Of a stretch of DNA of 64,000 nucleotides, positions 13,501 to 28,500 are shown in pieces (positions within the stretch are counted from its first letter, which is position 1; the number at the start of each line of letters is the position of its first letter). This stretch comes from Cardinalis cardinalis (lineage: Eukaryota > Chordata > Aves > Passeriformes > Cardinalidae). Location of the stretch: the NCBI GenBank assembly GCA_014549065.1, contig JACDOX010000165.1, positions 1,335,207 through 1,399,206 of the forward strand, given 5' to 3'. The translations under genes were made by a program, and so were the position numbers. The notes under the pieces were generated by a model. That model saw only the letters and a list, made by a program, of their open reading frames with translations, was not told where the DNA came from and did not search any database.

Positions 13501-16500
13501 GCCTTGAGGCCATGGGATTACCAATGCTTGTGCCATAACCCTTAAATGAGATTTTGATGTTCTGAATGGGTGTCTGGGAATGGTGGGATTGGAGAAATGC
13601 AGTAGTTTCCCATTGTACTCTTGTAGGGTGTGTAGTTTTCTGGAAAGAAATTTGGACAGGCTTACAGACTACAGGAAGATCTGGTGAAGGAACAGTGGTC
13701 AAAAAAGTTAGAAGAATTTCTAAATTGAATTATGATTTTACAAAACTAAAACAAATTGGCTTCAGAGCAAAAAAGCAAGAAAACATGTTTTTACCATTGA
13801 TCAAAATCTCAAACTAATGAAGTAAATGATCTGTGGGAAATGTTTCAGTGACTTAAAAAACTGCTTTATGAAACTGGCTGCTGTACTTGGACATTAATTT
13901 GGACTTAAAAGGTTGCTACTAAATAGCTGAAATTTAAACTTCATTTAATTTTGGATGCTGCCTTGCTATTTGGCAAATATTAAAAACATTAGAGGAAATC
14001 TGTACTGAGGAGAGAATGCAGAGACCTTGAACCTGAGAAACCANAATCAAAGCAAGAAACAGCAGGACAATCACAGAGCACAAGGCCCAAGTCAAGATAA
14101 GGAGAGAAGGACAGTAAACTTGACCACATAACAAACTCCAAATGCTTCTTCCACAGCCAGAATGATAATTACTCTTTCAGTNTAAAAAAAAAATTCTCCC
14201 ATAGAGAGCCGGGCTATGTATGGCAGTTGCAAGTGTTTTGTACATATAATTCCCAGTTAACAGGACTGTGGCTGGCTGATACTGTCTTATCAAAAGGTCA
14301 TTTCTGTTCCTGTGGGGATGGCTGTAGCTTCCAGTGCAATCCAGACCCTGCAAGCCAGAGCAGAGTGGAGCAGCTGGCTGGTTTCCCCAAGGTCAGCCAG
14401 CTGAAAAAGAGAGTGGAGCTGCCTCCTGGCTGGGTTCCCAAGGCCGGCTGGCTGAAGAGGANAGTACAAGTGGGAAAGTGAAGTTGCATCAGCTCCTCCA
14501 ATATAACAGATTATCTAAGAGTTTAAGCCTCCCCCAAGGCCTTGAAATAATTGTGATTTTGCCATATTTGATGGTGGCCAAATCATGACCTTGCTATGTT
14601 CTGGAAGGGTGAATAAGTGAATGTAAGAAGCCTCCTTGTTTATTGGGATTAATTCTTNGTGTTGTTGTGAATAATAGTGGTGGCTTCTCCTCCTTTCTAT
14701 GCAAACAAAGCATGTACAAACTCCAGGTATTACTCATTCCTCTCCTCTCTCTAATGCACTCTTGAGCTGAGTAGAGTCAGAGCTGTGCTGAGGAAACTCT
14801 GGATACCATTTTATTTCTTCTGCAGAGAAGAGAAGCAGCAGACACCAAATAATTTTCTGCCCAGCTTCATTGTCAAAAGACCTTCACTACTAGTGAGATC
14901 TCCTTAAGCAGCTGCTGGGGTTGCCAAAGAACCCAAAGCCCCAAGAGCAAAGATATGCCACAAACTATGGTGTGGGAGCTCAGTGCCACCACCNCTGTCA
15001 GAACAAAGCAGTACCTCAACTCCCTTTCCAAGAGCACAGTAGAGCAGAGCCTTAGTCTGACCAGTTCCAAATATTTAAATCAGTGCTTGGTGGTGAAGTA
15101 GAATGTCCTGCTCAATAAACTGACAACCAAAGAACCATCAGGAACAGCAATCCACCCTAAGCAACCTGAAAACTGCACAATCAGATGCTCCTTTAACAGC
15201 TTGCAACAAATTTTTAGATGAAATGTATTATTTTCCAGAAGGAAGAGCAATTTTAAAATGATGAGACCTAACCCCAGCTGATCAGGTTTTATTAAATTTC
15301 AAATTTCAACATTATGAAATGTACCCTCTACATGTGTACATCAGGCACAGTGATACCAAATAAAAGCAAAGGATTGCTACAGATAATATCTCTACAAGAC
15401 ATTTTCCATTAGGAAAGAAATTCTTCTCCCTCAGAACAAAATGAGTATGTGTGTTTCACCCTTAAAAGTGATATGAAAAACAAGCTGAGGCTGATTCACC
15501 AAACATGAAGTGAATATAATCTCTGAAAACACCTCATATTAGAAAANCATCAACCATTATATTTTAGCTACAGTGATGATTCAAGAGGATTTGCATGCTC
15601 TGACTTAACCCATTATCTGTTGATTGACCTAAGAATTAGCCAAAATCAGGTAAAATGCTTTCAAGTATATGGTTTTTTAAAATCTAATGCAATGCAGTTT
15701 TACATCTCATTAAAATGTGCTACATCCCACATTTTCTAACACCTTTCATGAGGATACATCCTAAATAGGTGTTTAATATGCTTAAGCAGATGGAGGTTCA
15801 AGTTTNTTTTACAGTCAAAGGTCAGTAACCAGAATGTTGGATTCAGTACATGTGAAACATCAGGATGATGAATGGATCTTAAACCATTATTTTAATGGGA
15901 ACATAAAGTAAATCTGTTTTGTTGCTTTATTCCCCTGAAAAATTAAGGATATTGTTTTTCATTGTAGGAATTAGAACTTAACAAACAATTCTGATAATGT
16001 AGTAAAGAAAGGTATTTCATACACATTAGTCTATAGGGAANTAAAGTGAACAATAAAGAATTTCCATGGGCTAACCTAGGAACAAGGCCCTTCAAACACC
16101 AAAGCAGACAGTGGTATCTTTCTCCCTTCTGCTCTGTCTCTCTTTATCCCCTCTCTCCCCAGGACCTCTTCAGTTGGTTATTCCTGTAAGTTATTTCNGA
16201 AATATTTGTGGTATCCCTAAATCACTGAGGTTGGAAGGGATACCTTAAGATTTTCTAGTCCATACCCCTGCTCCAAGCAGAATCAGCTGGAGCCAGATGC
16301 TCAGATGCCATGTCCTTTTGGGTTTCTCTGGGAATGGAGACTTTGCAACCCTTTTGGACAGCCTGTTCCAGTATTTGATCACCCTCAGAGTAAAAAAGTG
16401 GGATTGTGTGCTCAGCTGGAATTTTGTATCTTATAATTTGCTATCATCCTGCCAATGAGCACCATGGAGAAGAGCCTGGCTCCATCCTCTTCATTCCCTC

Positions 16501-19500
16501 CCATCAGGTATCTGTAAACTTTGATACGTTTCCCCCACCTCGAGTTATCTCTGTTCCAGACTGAACAGACCCAGCTCTCTCAACCTCCCTCAATTTGAAA
16601 GATGCTCCAGTCTCTTGCTCACAAGCAGTGAGTACTTTNGAAGCATCACCCAATTCATCAATGTATTTGAGAGTTTTCAGCTGATAGGCCAATAGCAATT
16701 TCCTTGTCTTTTAATCTTCAAAAGGTAATAAAATTNAATGCTGCCAGGATAACAGTCCTTTCATTTAAAGACTCCGAATAAGAAAATTTAAGTATTTGAT
16801 TACTTTGTCAAAGTTAAAATATCTCTTNTTTCTCCTTTCTCCTCTCCTTTCTTTCTCTTTTAGATAATGTTTCTTTTAGACTGTGGGTTGTGAGGTCATG
16901 GCTCTGTATTTTTGAGATGGATTCTTTGCTTCAGACCAGCAATCAGAGCCCAACTCACCTCTCTTGTCTCTACTTTCCATGTGCTCCTTAAGGAAGCTCA
17001 GTTCAATGTCAGTTCAATATCCCTTGATAATTCATACTTTTTTCCCTGCTAAGGCAGGTTTTTCTTCTCTTAAGCCTAGTTCTGTTGGGATCCTTAGAGC
17101 AAATATTGTTTACCTCATGAATTTACTCTGTTTTCCAGGAACTATTTTACGACGGGGCCTGGTTCCACTTCCACCTCCTCATGAGGATCAGTTCTATACT
17201 ATGTATCATTTCAATATCAACACAGAAATAACCCTTTATGGCCGAAAATATAAGATTATAGATTGTGACCTGTACACAAAAAATTTCCTGAGGAAGATAG
17301 GAATCAGACTAAATCCTCCTGCAAGCCGTCCAGACGACCCATACACCACAGAGCGGCAAAAGGTCAGGAGGGGCAGTGGTGAAAACTTGATTTCAATAAA
17401 ACTTGATTTGAATGCATATTACTTATATGCATTACATACATTAATTCTTTAATACCAAATAGAAAGTAGCTATTTCAGCATAGTAAATCCCAAGAGAAAA
17501 GTTTGATTTAAAAATTTTGGTATGTGCCTCGTTGTACTCTATACATAATTTTCTCTTGATGTGTTTAAAACTTTTAAAACAGAATAAAATTAATAAAATA
17601 AAATTAATTAGGAAAAATAATATAAGCCTTTCAGTATTAAACTGAAANGAATAAAAAGATGTACCTATTACATGTTCTACTTTGATTTTGATTAAGCTAA
17701 TCTAATGATAATAAACACTTTTAAAGTGTTTAAAGGAAGATCTAGTTGGAATTGTGGTTCCAGCCCACCCATGGCTTCCTGCAGACTCCTTTCTTCTATT
17801 CATATGTTATCTTTCATCTCTACTCCAATATGTTTTTAACAGGTTCTTTACACATGTAAGGCAAATACAGTGTTCTGCAGTTTTAAGGCTTGCTAGGTTT
17901 TATTTGTCTCCCTCTTNTGTAAGTGTATGGGATCACATATACACAAACACACTCTTCCAGAAGTCTCACTCACAACTCCTGAATTCTATGTGGATTCCCC
18001 TTTGCAGGATTTGTTGTTTGTTTTTATTTATATTTTTCCCCTCTGGGAATAGTAATGGGAGTGATGTTTTCTGTTGGGAATAATGACAAGCTTCCTTCAG
18101 TTCTGTTTTTCTTCATTAATATGAGTGCAAATGGCACTTGACCTGACTCTTAGGGCTATTGGCCCACCATATGCAGCCTGTTGTGACAGATCCAGCCTGC
18201 TCCTCTGGAAGCAGCAAATACTCCCTGTGTCTGTNGCATCCTCAGTGCTCCCAGGGAGAAAACTGCTGTGGGCCTCAGCGGCAGTAATGGAAGGTGACTG
18301 TGACTGAGATGTGGAGGACAATTTCCCTGTCTCTGAGGCACTCTCAGGCTGACAAATTGGTTTCTCTTCATTCATGCAGCCAGGCTTGTGCAGTCCCTCA
18401 GTGAAAAGCAGCATTTGTAACACATCTGGTTCTGTGTTGTGGTGACTCAGCCTGGCCATGGGTTTCTTTTCCCTTACTCAGCCCCTGTAGGTAACAGCTG
18501 TGTATNTAAACACATGCTGAGTTGTCTTGATACTGTCAGACTGTGTCAACATTTTGTATNATCCTGCATAACCCACTTAATTTTTTTTTTAACCACAAGC
18601 AAAACATTCAAGAATTGGGCATATCAATCCGTAAAGAGAATGGAGAGGGAAAGAAGGTTTGAGAAATAAGAGCCTCAAAAGACAAAAAATTACAAAAATC
18701 TATGTCTTCATGTTCTCAGTTGTTGGGAAATTACAGAAAAGTTATTTAGCAGATTCTGGCTGCCTTATGCTTTCANTTTTCTGTGAAAAAATTACCACCT
18801 AATTTGTGGAAGGTAATTTTTTTTTTGATTGCTTGGGGCTACTTTGAGCAAAATTAAATTGGTTTTCACTGGACTCCTAGTACATGGCCAGAAAATGAAG
18901 GTATGAAGGAAGGAATGGGATGGGATAGAAAATGAGGCCAGTGGAAAGTGCAGTAAACCATTTAGACTCATATTTCACAGAATTACAGAACCATTTAGGT
19001 TATAAAAGACCTCTGAGCTCATCAAGTCCAGCCTGTGACCAGTCCCCACCTTGTCACCCAGATCAGAATATCACATCCATGTGTTCCTTGAACACCTCCA
19101 GGGATGGGGCCCCACCACTTCCCTGGGCATTCCCTTCCGTTGCTTAAGAACCCTTTCCATGAAGAAATTCCTCCTGTATTGTTGGAAATGATATTCCATG
19201 GATGACAATGGTGTTACCTGGTTCTGTGGCTGTGTTTTGTTGCCTATTGCATCTTCTAGGGTCAGGAAGGAGAAAGAGAGCACTGGGAAGGTAAATAGCT
19301 TGGTTCTGCTCTCCTTATTTTAAGATTTGATGCTCTGAAAGAATGGGCTGTTTCCCTCACAGATTTTTAAGGCCAGAATGTGTGTTAGTGGATNAAGAGA
19401 AGTATAGACAACAATATAAATTTTCCACAGTCAACATTGTTTTCTGTTCAGACAGTTCAGCTCAGATTGTCTCATCAATGTCTGTCACAGTTCTTCTTTG

Positions 19501-22500
19501 GAAGCAGTTTTGTAGATGAGAAGGATTATCTCATCCCTTTTCATGCACTTTGGTCATGTGGATTTGGACTCATGAAAAACTCTCTGTTCAGGTCACCATT
19601 TATAGATGTGAACTAACAGTATAGAAATGCAGTCCTTGGACTGGATCATCCTGGGACCCAGTTTAACCCAGTGCTGCTGGTTTTGCAGCAACCATGACTG
19701 CAGAAGCACCTTGCCACATGAGCTGGAAAGTATCTTTAGTTGAACATTTGCTGTTCCTTATCAGACCCANGGGTGTGTTTCGAGAGGAGAACAAACATAC
19801 CCAGTACCAGCCAACTGTGTAGCATNAATCAAAAGTTAAAAATCTGTGTTTTAAAGTTGAATGACAGAAAATACCAAAGGGAAAAGAATGAATTGATTCT
19901 TTACACCACATTATNGGTAAGAAATAATTTTTAAGGAAGTAAATCAGGAAGAGTGATGCTATTTGGCATTCTAGTCATCTGATTACCACAGGCAGTTTCT
20001 TGAAAATATGAGCTGTACTGNAAATAATTTAACAATTCTGTGATCTAGAGAACCTTGTTGCAAGAAAAACAAGGATTAAAACCAATCCAAAATTGTTTTC
20101 ATGTTTTTTCTGAGGGCACAGCAACCCTGTAAATACTTCTCTGATAATGACATAAATCATATTTCGTGTATTGTAATGGTGTGGTGTCATTTGAAAATCC
20201 TAAACCTATGTTCTAAGGTTAGACAGCACCATGCAGTTGTGATCTTATTTTTAGGAGTAAATAATTAAAAATACATTAATTNAAATTCTTTTAATTTCTC
20301 CTTTACCAGAGATATCTGGAGAGCACGAATCCTTTCCACCCTTATGAGCGTTTTGACACTTTGAAACAATTTCTGGAGTTTGATGGACAAGTTTTGGGGT
20401 TTTCTTGTGTGTGGAATGACCCAGAATTGAAGCTTTCTGACCCACGGGAACTTGTTCTTCGTTATTATTTGTCTGATGACACTATTGATATAAGAGAAAT
20501 TCTACCACCAAACTCAGGCCGGGATGTAGTTCCATTTTTCCTCAAAAGAGATAAGCTTCCAAAGGTAAGCAATAAAAATTTCAAATTTTTCCACTAATTA
20601 AGAAATATTGAATGCCTTGTTTTGAACAACCTGTATTAGGATTGTAATGATATTTAGAAAGTGTTTTCAGAGTATTAATCATAATTGTATGATTTAGGTT
20701 TTGTACACATATCAAGTAGTTAATTAATAAGTGATGGAAAGATATCTTTAGGCTTTTCATCTTTAAACTAAAAGGAGCATTTAGTCACAGACATGTCTTA
20801 TGATTTTCCTTCTCCTGTATTAATGTATTAAGGTAACTATATTAATAAAACTCTGCTATATTGGAAGACAAGAAAATTAATATTGATAAGCTTATGTAAA
20901 ACTGAGGTGAATTCAGATTTGATCTATGACTTATATTTGCAGCCTNTGGAAAAGTCAGTTTTAGTATTCTGTAACTCTACCTCTTCATAGCAAATCTGGT
21001 ATGATTTCTTAAAATTGAGTTTCTGGGTTTGGGACATTAAGCAAAGCCAATTATAATCAATAGGAATCCATCAATAAACTTTCTTGGGCATTAATCATGA
21101 GAAAGGCTCCACTCAGAGAAATCTGCAAAGGGTTTGTATCCTCTGTAACCTGTTATGATTATAAAATTACTGNTCTGGATACCCTTCTGTATCACTCCTG
21201 ACAGATCCTGATGATAGAGTAACATCAGCCAACAGATGGAATAAAATACTGAGAGTCTTTTCCTCCTTTCCTTCTAACACTGATAATCTATTTGTGATAC
21301 CATAGATTTACANGAGAGTTTGTAATAAAAACCTACCAGCAGAATGTTACACTTTTCTCACCTTGTAAGTCCTGTGTTCTGAGATGCTGATTTAGCAGTG
21401 GTTCTGTGATATCAGACCCCTTCAACCACAGAGGTTCATGTTGCAATTTTAAGGACTGGCTTTTTCCTCTGGAAATTTTGAGAATGGCAGCAGAGGAATC
21501 AAAAGTTGAGGGGTCAGGAGAGGTGGTAAGACAAAGTAACTAATTTTGATTACCCTGCATCAGCAGTTTATTCATAATTTTAAAAAATGNGACATAAATA
21601 TATATTAAGTTTGATATTATTGGGATAAATTACTTCTGTAATTTTAAAACTAATAATAGAAACACATCTTTGCCAAAAAAGTCATGCTGACTTGAATCTC
21701 CTCTGTTTGTGTAGTGGATAAGACCAATCCTGGATGGTTCTTTGCATGTTTTTATAATTATTACCAATCAAAATAATATCCTTTAGAGCAGATGTTGACA
21801 ATGATGTGGTACATTGGGTATGCTGACCTTTGCTTTCTGTTTGCTTCCAACAGAAAGGAGACTTTATCCTTGGAGGGACAGTAAGATTCTGCATGCTGCT
21901 TCTGGCATATATACATTCTGGCTTTTGGAATATACACTTTTGGTTTTNAGGTTTAGTACTAGAATCTTAGAATTTACTAAAAAATCTCTCAGAAAATACT
22001 ACAATAACAGCCAGTGTATAACAAACCTGCTGGTTCTAAAGTAGCAGAGTTCTCTTTCTTCACTGTCGCCCATATTTCTGAAGAGTTGGTCTCTTTCCTT
22101 GCAGAATGCTCCCACTGCTCCATATCATCCAGGNACCATCACCAATTACACTCTGCTCAANGTGTTGGGAAAGCCAGAAAGAAACAAAGGCTATTACATT
22201 CGGGATGTTCTGCAGGTCAGAAATTATTGAGTGCCTCCAGATGTTGAATATCTTTATCNTAGTTTTTGTAATTTCTATGGTTGTTATACTCTGCAACAAA
22301 GAGAGTTATTTATGAAATTGTGTTGCCACTGGAGTGTAGCTCAAATGAGAGCTACTGAGATTTACTGTATGTAAATCCCACATTAGTAAAAGTGAAGGAG
22401 CTTAACATGGGGTGAAATACACTTACCAATGGACTTTGAAGGTTGTTAAATCACACACACTAAATGACCTGGGTTTTAACAAAGGTTATGTGATTCTGAG

Positions 22501-25500
22501 ATTTATGGAACTGCTGTATAAATGTTCCTTCTTTTATTAGACAGGAGCAGTGCATCAGGAATTTTACAAAGACAGTGACTTGAAAATAGGGGCAGTAATT
22601 AATGTTTGGGGAAGGCAAATATTACTCTGTGATTGTGATGAATTCACTAAAGAACATTACAGGAAAAAGTATGGAATTGGTAAGTAGTGATCATTATCCT
22701 TTCCTTATGAGCATTTTTATACTTCCAAATTTAGCAGAGCTGTCTTCAAATTTTATTACTGACAAAACANGTTCATTAAAACCTTTAGCAATAACAATCT
22801 GTTGTAGGCTGTTAGCAGCAAAGCAGTAATTTTGCAGGTAATCCAGAAGGGCTTTCTTATACATTGCTCCCTTGAAAACTAGCATATAATGTATGTGTTC
22901 TGCTCCTAATGCCTCTATTTGAAAATTNCAGTGACAAAATAGTCATATGGATAGACTGGCATTTCTTCTTCTCTCCTTCCCCCTCCCCTTCCAATAGCTG
23001 TGTTTGCAGTCAGAAAATAATAAAGAGCATGTAGTAAGTGGGTAAGTAGAATGAGCTCAATTATTCCCCCTTATATTTCATTTTATGTGGATGTCAGAAT
23101 CTTCACATAATAAGATTTTCTGACATGACGGTTTTAGTCTATCACTTCATTGGTTTTTACAATGCAGTTTTGTGTATTCTGGACCATTAGAGTGTGTATC
23201 TTGTGAAATTTCAGTACTAAATTCTAGAAACATTTAGCAACTATGTCCATTATGGAAAAGCATTTTGGAAATGAATAACAANAGGGGTTTTCATTTATCT
23301 GTCTTTGAATGTCTCCAGTCAGACTTGCTAATGGTTCCATCATGGACATCTTCCTGCAAAAATGCCTTAGTTATTTTCTGGCAGTTTATTCATTCAGTAA
23401 ATATAGCTGAGCATTCAGAGATGGTTGGAAGAATCCTACTATGGCCTTTCCCTGCCACTGTGAAATAAAACACCTGAGCAGACTATTTCTGTTACCTTGT
23501 GATCAGATAGATGTGTGTGTATCAGGGCTTGTCTGCTGCATTGTGGGAATTAAATGGTGTAGCATTGCCATTCAAATACTAGATTATTTGGAAAAATATT
23601 TCTCATTAGGACTTTTTCAATAATACCCTGGCATGTCTGTACCAAAGCAATCCTGATCTTGCCAGTGTGTAAGGAAGCCATATTCAATAACTATGGTATT
23701 ACCTGTAATAATAGCAAATTTAACTCTAGAGATGCAAAATAGGGGCTTCTCCTCTGGGAATTTCTTCAGCCAAGACCACTACTGCTTTTTGGCAGCAATA
23801 TCCTCTGTCTGAGCAAATTATCCCAAACAGAGAATGGGTATTTCTCACTCAGGGCAAGCAATAAATGAAATGCAGCTGACCATCCTGGATCAAACAACCA
23901 AGTGACACACAAATGCAAAGGCTCTTCCCCTCCTCTAAGGCTGGCTCAGTAATTACTGCTTATGTCTCTGGATGTTAAAAGTTTGGTGGTTTGCAAGTTA
24001 GGGGAATTCAGAAGTTGCTGATGTGCAGAATTCTAGAAAACTGTAGGTGGTCTAGTCTGTTCCTGTTCTNCAGTAAAGGAGATTTCTTTGCCTCCTGAGG
24101 TATCTTGTCCTAACCTCATAGTTAAAAATGCTGCTTAAAAGCTACTCTGAAGCTGGTTTTTGTAACCTGAGAGAGTAAATTTTTTCTCTTATCTCTGTTG
24201 GACTTGGGGAACAACTGCTCAGTACTATCTTTTAACAACCTTGTACATATCTGAACATTATTCCAATACAAAACCTTACTCCCCTGCCCCCATCCCAGGC
24301 CATTTGCTGCTAAAGGAAAACATTTCAGTCTTTCTTCATAGTCCATTCTTTACTATCTGTGGTAATTTTTCTCAGTGCTNTCTCTAGTTTCTCTGCCTTG
24401 TTGACACCAAACACACAAAGATGTGCTCTAGCTGAGACCTTTGGGAAACTGGGATGTGTTTTACACATACCTTTAAGGATATATGATGGCAGAGACTGTG
24501 GNTGACATGGAAAACCATCCATCTTGATGCAACCTCTCTTGTTCACAGACAATACTTCCTTAGAGCTAAGGGATTCACACANTTAGCTGTAAAATTCTCT
24601 CCTGCTTTCCCCACAAGGATTGAAAAAATGTAGGTATGACTTTTTAACTGGAAGGGACCAGGAGTAGAGTCAGATTAGGTTTTGGCTTAAAAGCAGGTTT
24701 TTAGAGAGAACTAGTGAGTGTTCACCTTTTACTCTTAGTGATTTACACATTTTGTGTGTGTCTGTGGATGTACAAGGTACTCTCAGTGGGCTCAGTCCCA
24801 CAAAGTGCTCAGAATTCCACTCCCATCCAATTAAAACTGGAATGGACTTAATTGCAGTTCCAGTCCAGGGAGACCATTTACTTGAGCAAGAGTAAGCAAG
24901 TGGATAAATTAGTTCTTACATCAAGGCACAGTACTCAGCACCTCATGGCACCAATCCAGCTGTTTTGTTATTGTGTTTTTATATTACTCCCCTTCAATTT
25001 ATACTCTTCTGCCAAAGCCATTAAAGANGCTGACATTTATTTTTGAGTCTGCAGTTTCAGCACAAGCTGCTTGCCCACAGAATTTGCCTTTTAGGAGAAT
25101 GAAGAGTGATTTAGATTTCTCTTGAAGAAAGTGATATATTTCTAATGTGGGGTTTCCCTATTTTAATATGTTTGTGAGAAGCAGAGTTTGCCCATTGATG
25201 AATGTAGCTAATGCTCTTCAGTAGGAAGCTGATGACATTACTGTCACCTAGAAGTACTATGAATGCAAGAGAAAATGCATTAATGTGTGAAGTTACCTGT
25301 CCAGACTTGCTAGTGCAGCCTCAGAGCAGGAGAAAGACTCTGTAGCCATGTAGGTGTTGTGGTCACCCTGCTGAAATGGGAAACAGGCTGATGTGCAGTG
25401 GGGGGAAGCTGGTCCTTGTCCTTCTCACTTAATACAATATCTTAGCACAGAGTAGAAAGTATTCTTTCTTAAATAACAGATTACTCAAGATGGAACAAAA

Positions 25501-28500
25501 CCAGGAAAATCTGGTTTCCTACAGCTTTTTTCTTCCCTGTCCCAGCACCTCCCAAGCCTGGCTGCTGAGGCTTTTCAGAGCACCCTGCAATCCCTCTCCT
25601 GTGCCGGCTCTCCACCCCTCCCACCCCCTCGTTTCTCAGGCTCCGGCCGTGACCCGCTGCCGGGGCAGGGCTCTGTGCTGCTGGCCAGGCAGCTGCTCCT
25701 GGAGGACGGGATAACAGCTGACTCCCTGCTTCCCCCTCGGCGGGGCACGACAGCCTGCTGCCAATTTTCACTAGGCTCGGCAGAGGTCAGTGTCTCTGGT
25801 GTTTAACCTCTCCACTACACGTGGTGGAGACTGAGAGCAGCTTCTAGATGTACTTGTGAATACATAGATTCCTTTTTTTTTTTGCCCAGGTAACTGTAAT
25901 AATCATTAAGAAGTAAGACTGTAAATGGACGTTTTCTTTGAATCAGGATAAACACTGTCGTGTTTCAGATGCATGGACAGTTCTGTGAGCACTAGGTTTT
26001 CTTTATTCCAGCATGTAAAAGGTGGACATGTTTTTTTTGGTGGACATGGTTTTTTGCCTTCTTCTTTTACTTCTTACCTCAGCTGTGAAGCAGACTATCA
26101 ATAGAAAATCCCAGCTGTTTGTCATACATCTTCTCTGATGTAGAGAACACGATACTAACTGCCATCTCCCAGGTTATCACCACCTCTTTATATTGTNCAG
26201 GTCTAGTGGGATTTCTCTTTCCTGTTTCTGGCTTTTTTGCTCAGAGGTGCCTGTCCTCTTCCTCTGAAGGCAGAATTTCTTTCCTGCTTTTATACCCTGA
26301 TATTCAGTATAGTTATCATTCTAATCCAAANTATGTAGCACTTGGCTCTTCCTTGAAATGTGGTTTTATCTAACACATGAGGGTTTTCCTGCAGTTCTTC
26401 AATGAGGGCAGAAGGTAATCTCACACTCTATACCAAAATCTCAGAATATATATTGAAATTGAAAGCTGACAAGCTCATTCAAGCTGGTTTAATGCTGCCT
26501 CTCTGGCAACAATTCTTAGTGAGGAATTTAATTTTTCTTACTAAGAAGGCTTTGCTGTCTTCAAATTGTTTATATGCTAAAGATGTGGCTGGAGCTGTTT
26601 TGTTTCTTGCTGTTCCCAGTGCCTGTTCCAATCTCACTCAGGTTTGAAGCTGTGAGAAATCTACACCTATGTGGCCCATGTTTGATAAATAAATTTGTGA
26701 AATAACCCTCCAAGTTACTGCAGTAACAAGGGATGAAAATATGCATGGCAAAAATACNTGTGCTATTCTTTCTGGAAGTAGAAATTTGTAATCCCAGACT
26801 TTCACTTTACTCTTTACCCNCTGTAAATTTACACTGAAAATGTTACAGCCTGGAAGAAGTGAGAATTGATTCCTTTTCCAACTGGACAGAGGTAATTTTC
26901 TTAAACCCCAGAGATCACCCTGAGAAGAGTGCATTTTGTATTTAAGTGCCAGCTGTCTGTCTGATTCTGCCCTAATGCTGTGTGGCAGAGCAAAGATGAA
27001 ATGAGTTTTGAGCTCGGGTAGCTGGCTCTTCACAAGTTCCAGAAATGAGTTTTTGACTTGTGTTGTAACCTGTATTTCTCCATGGCAATTTCTTTCTGAA
27101 TTTCCTCATTCACAGGAGAGAATATGANTATATANTCCTTTAAAATCCTGGAAAATATNGGTGACACAAGGCTGGATGTTTGTATTTTTCCCTTTAGTGA
27201 ACCTAGACAGGTGAGGGTTGGTCTCTTGGGAAACAAGTGACAGGACAATATGAAAAAANCTCAGAGGAGGTTTATATTGGATATTAGGAACCATTTCTTA
27301 AGTGAAAGGGTTGTCAAGCTAGAACAGACTGTCCAGGAAAGGAGTGGAGTCACCATCTCTGGAAGTGTTCAAAAAATGTGTAGATGTGGCACTTAGGGAC
27401 ATGGTTTAGTGGTAGACCTGACAGTGCAGGGTGATCTCAGAGGTCTTTTCTGAAATTACTAATTCTATGATTCTGTGAATGACACAAGTTCATTTTACTT
27501 CAGGGATGAGATGGGAACCAAAGGGCTAAACTTCCCTTTGGATTTCACTTACTCCAAGCTTCACTTGGGAGGGATTCAACACATCCCCCAGGGATAAAAT
27601 TAAAAACGAGCGCTCGGGTGGACGAGCAGCATCAGCCCCGCGCCGCCTCCGCCGCGCCGCCACCGGGTGGCGCTGTGGGAGCGCGGAGCCGCCGCTCCCG
27701 GCGCGGGAATCGGGAATCCAGCGGGAAAAACAGCGGGAATTCAGTGGGAATCCGGCCGGGAATTTAGTAGGAATCCAGCGGGAAAGCCAGCGGGAATTCA
27801 GTGGGAATCCCGCGGGGAAGCCAGCTGGAATTCAGTGGGAGTCTAGCCGGGAATCCAGCGGGGAAGCCAGCGGGAATCCAGTGGAAATACAGCGGGAATC
27901 CAGCCGGGAATTTAGTGGGAATCCAGCCAGGAATCTAGTGGAGAATCCAGCAGGAATCTCGCCGGCAGATCCTGTGTGCTACCTGTGGTGCTCAGCACCT
28001 GTAGGCATCAGGGTTTACCCTCCTGCTCCGTCTATGCCGATTTGCAGGCTTCCTGTTTATGCTATCAGGTATTGCCTGTATCAAAAGCACACGCTGTGCA
28101 GCTGTGAAAATGTGGTGCTTTGGTCACAAACAGTGCTTAGAAAATAGGGGATCTCATACAGTTTAATGGGAATCTCATGAGAACAAACTCAAGGTGCTGC
28201 ACCTGGGCTGGGGCAATCCCCAGTATCAATCCAGGCTGNGGGATGGGCAGATCCAGGACTTGGGGGTGCTGGTGGATGAGGGGCTGGACATGCCCTGGCC
28301 CTGTGCCCTCTCAGCCCAGANGTCAGGGTGTGCTGGGCTGTATCCAAAGCACTGTGGACAGCAGGGAAGGGGAGGATTCTGCCTCTCTCTCCACTCTTGA
28401 GACTCCACCTGCGGTGCTGCACCCAGCCCTGAGGTCCCAGGACATAGACCTGTTGGAGAGTCTAGAGGAAGTACCAAGCTGATCAGAGGGAAGGAGCACC

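Larger units (their letters stand above)
10699..17138 (+). other. EFHC2 intron 3
   Basis: A 6.4-kb intron. It holds a TATC microsatellite (12867-12893), a MIR-like SINE remnant (12965-13085), a 48-bp imperfect tandem duplication (14363-14460) and a reversed CR1 fragment (16215-16615). The rest is unremarkable AT-rich sequence. Confidence 0.85.

Noticed and set aside
27881..28147. + strand frame with repeated E-N-P-A and G-N-P-A motifs
   Set aside because: It is the translation of the 11-12 bp minisatellite, not a gene.
28177..28482. Open frames within the CR1 cluster, considered as reverse transcriptase remnants
   Set aside because: They lie in the CR1 3' region with no recognisable polymerase motif.
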